NCBI GenBank assembly: GCA_000320545.1
Contig: ADNK01002961.1
Span: forward strand, 1-27,500
Origin: Bigelowiella natans CCMP2755
Taxonomy: Eukaryota > Cercozoa > Chlorarachniophyceae
Length of the DNA: 27,500 nucleotides
Direction of reading: 5' to 3'
The position numbers and the translations under genes are program-made. Position 1 is the first letter of the stretch. Every line of letters starts with the position of its first letter. Positions 21,717-27,500 of the stretch are shown one piece after another. The notes under the pieces are model-generated. The model was not told where the DNA came from. It did no database searches and saw nothing but the letters and a program-made list of their open reading frames with translations.

Positions 21717-21733
21717 CTGTACCCTGCTCGCAG
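20893..21733. other. Possible 5' exons of the methyltransferase gene
   Basis: Short open pieces bounded by plausible splice sites: ATG near 20879 (MATAPPTAD, then GTAGGA); a Lys-rich piece near 21046-21110 (GGKAKKAMQHFAQALQ); a piece near 21210-21271 (NEKAHQSSDCQQEDEWSK, then GTAAGA); an acidic Asp/Glu piece near 21362-21430. They would form a charged, unstructured N-terminus. Phases could not be made fully consistent, so this is a suggestion only. Confidence 0.3.
21682..21715. repeat. (CA)n microsatellite before methyltransferase exon
   Basis: A perfect CA run, 18 bp upstream of the exon that starts at 21734. Confidence 0.9.
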
Positions 21734-22002
21734 GAGCCATCGTCGCTCGACCAACTCCGATTCAGCACACGAACCAACATCATACCACAACACGCTTAGA
21801 TCACCGTATGTGCCTACCTGTCGGGCGGCGGTTGAGGAGTTTCTGAAAATCGCTCATGTAATACAGATGCATATAACCAGAAGCGGTGATTTTGGATGTG
21901 GGAGTAGAGAGAACCGATAACAGCGGAAAGAAACAGCACTACTATACCACCCTAGCAGGAGATGAAGCATCGAAAGCCCATTCCGTGTTCTTTAAACTGT
22001 TC

Positions 22003-22043
<41 letters not shown>

Positions 22044-22335
22044 TACACGTGTGTGTATGTGTGTGTATGTGTGTGTGTGGTGTGTGATGCTGATAATGTA
22101 TATTTGAATAGGTCGGAGAAAATGACGTTGTATGCGACATAGGTACCGGAGAGAAACAACAGTTAAAATTTATTATTGAATATTACAAGGACGATGATTT
22201 CAAACCACGTTAGATTCATTATTGAACATTACAAAGACGATGATTTCTTTCCCCATCTCATTTTTATCCCCCCCCTCCTTCCCACCTCCTCTCCTCCGGC
22301 CTCCCTTCCATCTTCTTTCTCTCTCTCTCCCTCTC

Positions 22336-22373
<38 letters not shown>

Positions 22374-22544
22374 GCTCTCTCTCTCTCTTTCTCGTTCATC
22401 CTTTCTTGTGTGCGCGAAGGATGCGGGGATGGACGGGTGCTTGCAATGGCCGCGGAGTTAGGAGCAAAAGGCATCGGTTTTGAGGTGAGTACTGAGTCAG
22501 ATTGATAGATGCAAAACACATACACACACATATTACACACACAA

Positions 22545-22586
<42 letters not shown>

Positions 22587-22713
22587 ATATATGCAGATTG
22601 ATCAGGAGCTGCATGAACGTGCGACGAAGATGCTGGCGAAAGAGAAGAAAGCATTGCGGGTCAGTGTTAGCTTTTTCACTGACATTGTACGTCTACATAT
22701 TAACCAAAAAAGG

Positions 22714-22747
<34 letters not shown>

Positions 22748-22840
22748 CTGTGTGTGTATATGGATGGGTGGGTGTTTTACCGTACTAGGAACGAGTAGTG
22801 ATATATAATCAGCCTGCAGAAGGTAAATCCACACACACAT

Positions 22841-22872
<32 letters not shown>

Positions 22873-22956
22873 GAAGAAAAACACATCTTTTACCTACGTT
22901 ACACCATACAGATATTCTTGTTAAGTACGAATGGAAAATGCAAATGGGGAGAGAGG

Positions 22957-23002
<46 letters not shown>

Positions 23003-23197
23003 TGAAAAGTGAAAGAAAACGAAGTTCGTGTAGCTCTGCACATGAAAAAGTGGGAAACGACTGCTTTAATCATGGTTTTTCACTCATTCTGGTGATGTGT
23101 TAGGAGCTCGACTCATTGAGGCATTGCAGCAAACGACGGTGTTGTTTCTATTCCTCCTGCCAAGTAATGGTTTCTCACGCCAATATGCACGCGATTG

Positions 23198-23235
<38 letters not shown>

Positions 23236-23448
23236 TAATTATTTCGAGTACAATATCGACATGGATTTGTTTCTGATCTCCACAAACCAACCACAGAGGC
23301 CATCCGCAGCTTGGAGCCTATCATACTAGCGCACATGCAGCCGAAGACGCGTATAGTCACGTACACGTTTCGATTCGGAGACTCTCTCGTCCCCGTGAAA
23401 TCTATAAACTACAGGTATTTCCACGCCGCCAAGCGGCACCGATGGTGA
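21734..23448 (+). CDS. Class I SAM-dependent methyltransferase, multi-exon, 5' incomplete
   Basis: Transfers a methyl group from S-adenosylmethionine; the substrate cannot be told. Exons with matching phases: 21734-21858, 22112-22142, 22420-22484, 22597-22659, 22789-22822, 23104-23169, 23297-23414 or running on to TGA at 23446. Spliced order: SPYVPTCRAAVEEFLKIAH, then VGENDVVCDIG joined to CGDGRVLAMAAELGAKGIG (motif I, DxGxGxG, split by the phase-1 intron 22143-22419), FEIDQELHERA (motif II acidic residue after the beta-2 strand), ERVVIYNQPAE, TTVLFLFLLPSN (motif IV-like), then PKTRIVTYTFRFGDS. This matches the Rossmann-fold methyltransferase core closely. The true 3' end is unsure: without a further intron the protein stops after HAAKRHRW. 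Almost every intron holds a dinucleotide repeat. The reconstruction is by eye but the phases agree throughout. Confidence 0.82.
22006..22080. repeat. (AT)n then (GT)n microsatellite in methyltransferase intron
   Basis: An AT run of about 35 bp, then TG-rich sequence to about 22080, ahead of the exon at 22112. Confidence 0.9.
22318..22388. repeat. (CT)n polypyrimidine microsatellite before 3' splice site
   Basis: About 70 bp of CT dinucleotides, ending about 30 bp before the acceptor at 22418-22419. It extends what would be the polypyrimidine tract. Confidence 0.9.
22519..22585. repeat. (CA)n(AT)n microsatellite in methyltransferase intron
   Basis: CA-rich sequence followed by a perfect AT run that ends 11 bp before the exon at 22597. 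Confidence 0.9.
22717..22748. repeat. (AT)n microsatellite in methyltransferase intron
   Basis: A perfect AT run in the intron before the exon at 22789. Confidence 0.9.
22846..22998. repeat. Two (GA)n blocks in methyltransferase intron
   Basis: GA runs at about 22849-22872 and 22948-22998, in the intron between exons 22789-22822 and 23104-23169. Confidence 0.88.
23201..23230. repeat. (AT)n microsatellite in methyltransferase intron
   Basis: A perfect AT run in the intron before the exon at 23297. Confidence 0.9.
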
Positions 23449-24681
23449 TGAGGGGGGAGATGTTCAAAGTTTTGGTTTTGTGAGTCTGAATCAAACGTCC
23501 TCAGTAGCCGCGCAACATCGGATGGGATGAGGGAGGGATTGTGGATTGTGAATTTTCCGTTGTTCTTCCAATATTTTGGGGCTGAAAAGCGCCAACGATA
23601 GCCTGTCCTGCAAGCCTCTGTCTCAGGGCATATGGCGCCTTTGATGAACAAATTTCATTGACTTCATCTTCCTACCCCTTCGTGCTTGTTAGCTTGGAAG
23701 AATTTTCTGTCTAAGACGGCGTTGCCGATTGTTTCAATGCTGCGGTGGTTTTGGTAAAACAGGAGTAGCGTTACGCCCTTGCGCATGTACGAGGTGCCGT
23801 CAAGGCAGAAACGCTCATAACAATGATGGTAAAAGTAGAAGCTGTAAAGGTAACAATGAGACGGATGTAATGAACTGATTAAATCTTTCCAATGGTCATC
23901 CTGATGTAGCTGTGCAAAGCTGCGGCTACAGCGCTAATGGTGACAATGGCAATGGCAAATGGAGCGAGGTGGGAGCGAGCGTCGATCATGCATGTGCAGC
24001 AACAGCAACTAGACCATAACGACAATGGCATGCAAAAATTCTAGAATTGATCACGTACGTAGGTGACTCAACTAGTCATCGCTGAGCGTCTTCCGAGTCA
24101 TCTGTTGCGCGCACAAGGCGATGTGCACAGAAAAATGATACAGCTTGCAATGATAGACATGCAATACACAATGTGTATAATACGTATAGTGTATTACTAT
24201 GATAGACATGCAATACGCAATATGTATAACATACATAGTGTATTGCTGTGTCCATTATTGCACAACATTGGCATGGATGCATGCAATGTGTGCATGTACA
24301 TGACACTTCAGCACAACATCTCACACACACACATGAACATTGAATGAAAACCATTGAAGAAAAAGAGGAGAAAAAGTGCACGTGGCTGTTGGAATGACGA
24401 GATAGACATCTGACAATCATCGTGTTGGCATGCTGCATGGCCAACATGTAAGCTCAGCATGTGGTGCGACGTCCATCCGGCAATCTAGCAGCAATGCAAA
24501 ATAAAGCTGCTCCATGTCTACACGATGCTGCGTTGCCTGTCGCTATTTGATTTTTAGCAAAGTTGAATTCTATGATCCACATCTATACCATACAGCAACA
24601 TGTCGTTTGATGCACTGAACAAAATTATGCTGCATCTCTATCTGACCATTATATTCATTGATAATGACGTAGCTTAAATGT
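23449..24681. other. Intergenic region between convergent methyltransferase and septin-like genes
   Basis: No convincing exon seen. The part 23870-24660 is rich in CAATG/GCATG/TGCA words. A 49-bp direct repeat sits at 24151-24248. It must contain the 3' ends of two convergent genes. Confidence 0.6.
24151..24248. repeat. 49-bp direct repeat with internal dyads, two copies
   Basis: Copies start at 24151 and 24200 with TGATAGACATGCAATAC and end with AGTGTATT(A/G)CT. Each copy has AATACAC- or AATACGC-type and GTGTATT arms that could form a hairpin, best matched in the first copy. Confidence 0.75.
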
Positions 24682-26070
24682 CTAGATGTTGTACTCAGTT
24701 TCAAGGTTGCCATAGATTATGTAGTTCCATGTTGGTCTATTTTCGTTCTGCAGCTCTACAAACAGTATGGAACACACCATTCCAGCGAAAAACGATAATG
24801 AATATATAACAGCCTGCTTGAAACGCAGCACAGATTTCATAAGCCGCTCCTGCGCAAATAGTTTCGGCTTTACGATTCTTTTGTTATATTCTGGTTTGTC
24901 GAAATCACCGATGCATTCGTATTTACAATCTTTGTCGAAAGGGCTCAGAAGAAGAATAGGAAGTAAAGGAGTTGTTCGGTAGTATGCTTGTCCCATTACC
25001 ACCCTTGATACCCTATCAGTGATAAACATCAGCACCGAGACAGCCATTATCGTAAACAAAATGTTCCACATGAGATCTCGCCCAGGGACCACGAAGAGGA
25101 AGATAAGAGTATTAAAAAAAATGCACAAACACATTAGAATCCAAAAGTACGGGCGATGTAGTACAGGGGCGGAAATTCTTCCCGTTCGAAAGTTTTGCTT
25201 CGTAAGGGTATCGAGACGCTCTAGTTTCGTATTGTGGTTGTAAAAGAGATCTTTTCGAAGTGTCTCGAAGTCCGAGTGCTCCTCGTTATCTATGCTCCAT
25301 CTGCAACCGCCGTGCGATCGATTAACCCGTTTATATGAACGATTCTCAGAGAGAACAACGAAGGGTCCAGAAATGTCGTTTTTTATGTTAGCATTCTCAA
25401 GTTCTTGTTTGATCTCCTGCTTGCGCTTCTTCAACTCCGTTTCTGTTAAGGTGTCAGCCTTTGAAACAATAACTTCGACGTTAGAGAAATTGTTCAGTTC
25501 TTTGATAAAAACCTTGTCACAGGGCCTAAAGCGTCCTGGATTGGTGAAGTATAAAACACAGTGTATTCTAGGATCCATAGTCATATCCTGGTAATACAGG
25601 TGTTGCAGCATTCGGTCCTTTATCACCTGGATGGGTTCTTGCATGGTTTTGTTAATATCAGTATGTTCACCGAAGCCTACTGTATCGAAGACACGAAAAA
25701 GAATCTCGACTTTTTTTTTGCCTTTTTCTTTTACTTCTATTCTCTGCCGCCACTCAATAACGTGCTCAGTCTTCACCTGTTCCTGTCGCTTAATGATCTT
25801 CCCATTTTGCTCGTTCGCGAGGCTTCGAAGAAGACTGTCTATGAAGGTTGATTTCCCAGAGCCACTAGGTCCAATCACCATGTAATTCACTACTCTTTTC
25901 TTGTCTTTTTGGAGTTCGTAGGGTACATCAGATGCGGTATCTTCCTTAGATTCAGTATCTTCCTTAGATTCGGTCTCTTCCTCAGCTCTCTTTCCGCTGC
26001 CTTGCATGCCAGACATCATCCCACCCGGAGGGAAGGGTTGTGACTCAGAAGGCGTGGTGTGAGAGCTCAT
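24682..26070 (-). CDS. Septin-like GTPase with C-terminal transmembrane segments, intronless
   Basis: Septins are filament-forming GTPases that organise membranes and division sites. ATG 26070 to TAG 24682, 462 aa. Residues 1-60 are polar with a duplicated ESKEDT motif. G1 P-loop GPSGSGKST is at 67-75, G3 DTVGFGE at 129-135, and G4 SKAD at 203-206 (septins usually have AKAD). The stretch MDPRIHCVLYFTNPGR and the element WSIDNEEHSDFETLRKDLF at about 258-276 match septin-specific positions (the septin unique element region), which separates it from AIG1/GIMAP or dynamin families. After residue 300 the usual soluble coiled coil is replaced by hydrophobic segments at about 309-328, 335-351 and 419-438, so the protein should be membrane-embedded at its C-terminus. 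It is divergent from the coiled-coil gene at 26692. The G-domain assignment is strong; filament formation is inference. Confidence 0.85.
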   Translation of the reverse strand: MSSHTTPSESQPFPPGGMMSGMQGSGKRAEEETESKEDTESKEDTASDVPYELQKDKKRVVNYMVIGPSGSGKSTFIDSLLRSLANEQNGKIIKRQEQVKTEHVIEWRQRIEVKEKGKKKVEILFRVFDTVGFGEHTDINKTMQEPIQVIKDRMLQHLYYQDMTMDPRIHCVLYFTNPGRFRPCDKVFIKELNNFSNVEVIVSKADTLTETELKKRKQEIKQELENANIKNDISGPFVVLSENRSYKRVNRSHGGCRWSIDNEEHSDFETLRKDLFYNHNTKLERLDTLTKQNFRTGRISAPVLHRPYFWILMCLCIFFNTLIFLFVVPGRDLMWNILFTIMAVSVLMFITDRVSRVVMGQAYYRTTPLLPILLLSPFDKDCKYECIGDFDKPEYNKRIVKPKLFAQERLMKSVLRFKQAVIYSLSFFAGMVCSILFVELQNENRPTWNYIIYGNLETEYNI

Positions 26071-26691
26071 TTTGGAATTTGTGAGCTTTGTGCTGAAAAG
26101 TGTTTGGATGACGCCGGTAGTTTTAAGACATTACTACACGCGCATCAGCAAGTAGCGGCACGACGTTCCGTCCCTACGCCTTCAACAACATGAGATAAAT
26201 GACTCAAATCCCCTGTAGTTATTGCCAGATCGGCGTACGTTTTCGCTTGGTTAGATTGGACGAAACTTATTGGATGTTTCCGTCTCAGTTCCAATAATGT
26301 TCCAATGCGGCCAAGGCGTCGTAGGAGGGCACTCCGCCCTTACCCCCTTACGACTTGAATAGTCTGAAATAATTGAGATAAACCGCCTGCAATTATTGGG
26401 AGATCGGTGCGCTTTCTAGCGCGTAGAGTCTGAAAAACACGATGGACGCTTCAGAGAGTCATGCATGACACCCATGCCGGTGTGCAGTGTGCAACAACTT
26501 TTCGCCGCTTTGCCGATGTGCAGTGTGCAACAACTTTTAGACGCTTTCCGTGCGATTGCTGTCATTTGGCTGCAGCATTCTCCATTAGTGCACAACAAAT
26601 ATTTCGCCTTCGACACAAAAGTCAACAGTCCATGCGCCCGGACGCCACCTCCCATCCGAACGGCAAAGGAAGCCCTACACGGAAAAGGAAG
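26071..26691. other. Divergent region between septin-like and coiled-coil genes
   Basis: Presumed shared promoter region of about 620 bp. Two related segments near 26210-26240 and 26385-26412 (both with ATTATTG or TTATTG followed by AGATCGG) look like an old duplication. A frame in register with the coiled-coil gene is open from about 26434, with ATGs at 26461 and 26632. Confidence 0.5.
26481..26552. repeat. 36-bp tandem duplication
   Basis: TGTGCAGTGTGCAACAACTT occurs at 26481 and again at 26517, each followed by TT and a CGCTTT-type end. The unit is a multiple of three and lies in the open extension upstream of the coiled-coil gene. Confidence 0.85.
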
Positions 26692-27500
26692 ATGGCTGCT
26701 GAGAGGAAGCAGAAAGATGTTCAAGGTCCACCACAGCGAACACGAATTAGCGCAAAAAAATTAAAACGTCGACATCTGAGCAAACGCCGTGTGCATTCAG
26801 AGGGAAATAGAAATGTCGAAGGATCGGACAAGGATCCTGAAGAATCTCAAGTGATGCCTAACAAAACGGGGATAGGCAAAAGGAAAGAGGTGCTAAGAGA
26901 AGAGGAAATCGACCCCCTCGCGCAACAACAGGAGGAGGACACAAAAGAGGGAATTGAGTCCAGTTCACAACAACAACAGGAGGATGGCAATAGAGAGGAG
27001 GCGATAACCTACGAGGAAATCCAGTCCAGTGCAGAACAACATGAACAAAAGCAAAATAGAAATGTGCCATGCGATAAAATGAAAAAAAACGGGACTTCAC
27101 CTGAAGAGAAAATCATAATTTTAAAGATTAATCCAAAACGTGCTAATTGGATTATTATTGTTGTTGGCCTTCTTGCGGTCATTTACCTAGTTTTTTCTTG
27201 GACATACAGTGGTCAACATAACGGAAATCCACACAAAATCAAAATCAATCACGAAAAGATAATCGATGATTTAAATTTAAAGATAGGAAGGCTAGAAAAT
27301 CATATTCGAGAATTGGACCGAAACAATAAAGAGTTGGTAAAGGAAAAGCAGAAGTTAAATTTAAAGATAGAAAGGTTAGAAAATAATATTCGAGAATTGG
27401 ACCGAAACAATAAAGAGTTGGTAAATGAAAATGACGAACTAAAGTCCAAAATCAGTGGGAAGAATTTCGCAAACAATCATGAAGGCGGGAAAGTACTGGC
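26692..27500 (+). CDS. Single-pass membrane protein with duplicated coiled coil, 3' incomplete
   Basis: The frame from ATG 26692 stays open to the window edge (269 codons). This ATG has a strong context (A at -3, G at +4). In-frame ATGs at 26632 and 26461 also exist, but the extra residues are Cys-rich and less protein-like. Residues 1-35 are very basic (RTRISAKKLKRRHLSKRR). Residues 40-145 are Glu/Gln-rich and probably unstructured. A membrane helix lies at about 151-172 (NWIIIVVGLLAVIYLVFSW). From about 185 it is a coiled coil with two nearly identical 28-residue units (LNLKIGRLENHIRELDRNNK and LNLKIERLENNIRELDRNNK), exactly four heptads each. No family recognised. It may be an anchor or tether; a link to the neighbouring septin-like gene is suggested only by position. 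Confidence 0.7.
   Translation, partial: MAAERKQKDVQGPPQRTRISAKKLKRRHLSKRRVHSEGNRNVEGSDKDPEESQVMPNKTGIGKRKEVLREEEIDPLAQQQEEDTKEGIESSSQQQQEDGNREEAITYEEIQSSAEQHEQKQNRNVPCDKMKKNGTSPEEKIIILKINPKRANWIIIVVGLLAVIYLVFSWTYSGQHNGNPHKIKINHEKIIDDLNLKIGRLENHIRELDRNNKELVKEKQKLNLKIERLENNIRELDRNNKELVNENDELKSKISGKNFANNHEGGKVL
27271..27438 (+). repeat. 84-bp tandem duplication within the coiled coil
   Basis: Copies begin at 27271 and 27355 with TTAAATTTAAAGATAG and differ at few bases. The 28-codon period keeps the heptad register. Confidence 0.9.

Noticed and set aside
22918-23000. Extra methyltransferase exon starting at about 22921 (ILVKYEW)
   Set aside because: Its downstream phase does not fit the next exon at 23104. 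Direct joining of 22822 to 23104 keeps the frame.

Overview
The window is nuclear DNA of a eukaryote, probably a free-living protist or microalga. The genes on the left and in the middle are split by GT-AG introns with consistent phases. Most of the longer introns carry dinucleotide microsatellites. The large central protein combines domains (NHL, RCC1-like, REJ/GPS, polycystin-type membrane segments, PDZ) of a kind met in algal and other protist genomes. The species cannot be fixed from sequence alone. A chlorarachniophyte-like or similar intron-rich alga is only a guess.

Layout from left to right. (1) 190-2507 +: 3' part of a Sel1-repeat protein with ten visible exons; its 5' end lies outside the window. 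(2) 3290-4430: an AT-rich island with a broken ORF that resembles giant-virus repeat/zinc-finger proteins, a 41-bp satellite and a small ORF. (3) 4436-6514 -: an intronless six-blade kelch protein. Directly upstream, in the same frame and separated by one TGA, is a small single-pass membrane protein; the two may be one gene. (4) 7071-19568 +: one giant gene of about 17 exons and roughly 3,100 aa. It reads signal peptide, NHL repeats, RCC1-like repeats, Ser/Thr/Pro linker, REJ/PKD-like ectodomain, GPS-like motif, about six membrane segments with an acidic loop, and a PDZ-like domain. Its exons were assembled here by matching splice phases. One frame change at about 11770-11850 is unresolved. 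(5) 21734-23448 +: a class I SAM-dependent methyltransferase in seven small exons; its 5' exons are uncertain. (6) 24682-26070 -: an intronless septin-like GTPase with added C-terminal membrane segments. (7) 26692-27500 +: a basic/Gln-rich single-pass protein with a duplicated coiled coil, divergent from the septin and running off the window.

Functional picture. The giant gene looks like a plasma-membrane receptor or adhesion/mechanosensory protein. Its outer part holds two kinds of beta-propeller-like repeats and an autoproteolysis-like site, and its inner end holds a PDZ-like domain. The septin-like GTPase and the coiled-coil protein share a divergent promoter region and are both predicted to be membrane anchored. 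The Sel1 and kelch proteins are likely scaffolds. There is no operon-like arrangement. Intron-rich genes (Sel1, giant receptor, methyltransferase) alternate with intronless ones (kelch pair, septin, coiled coil), which may have different origins.
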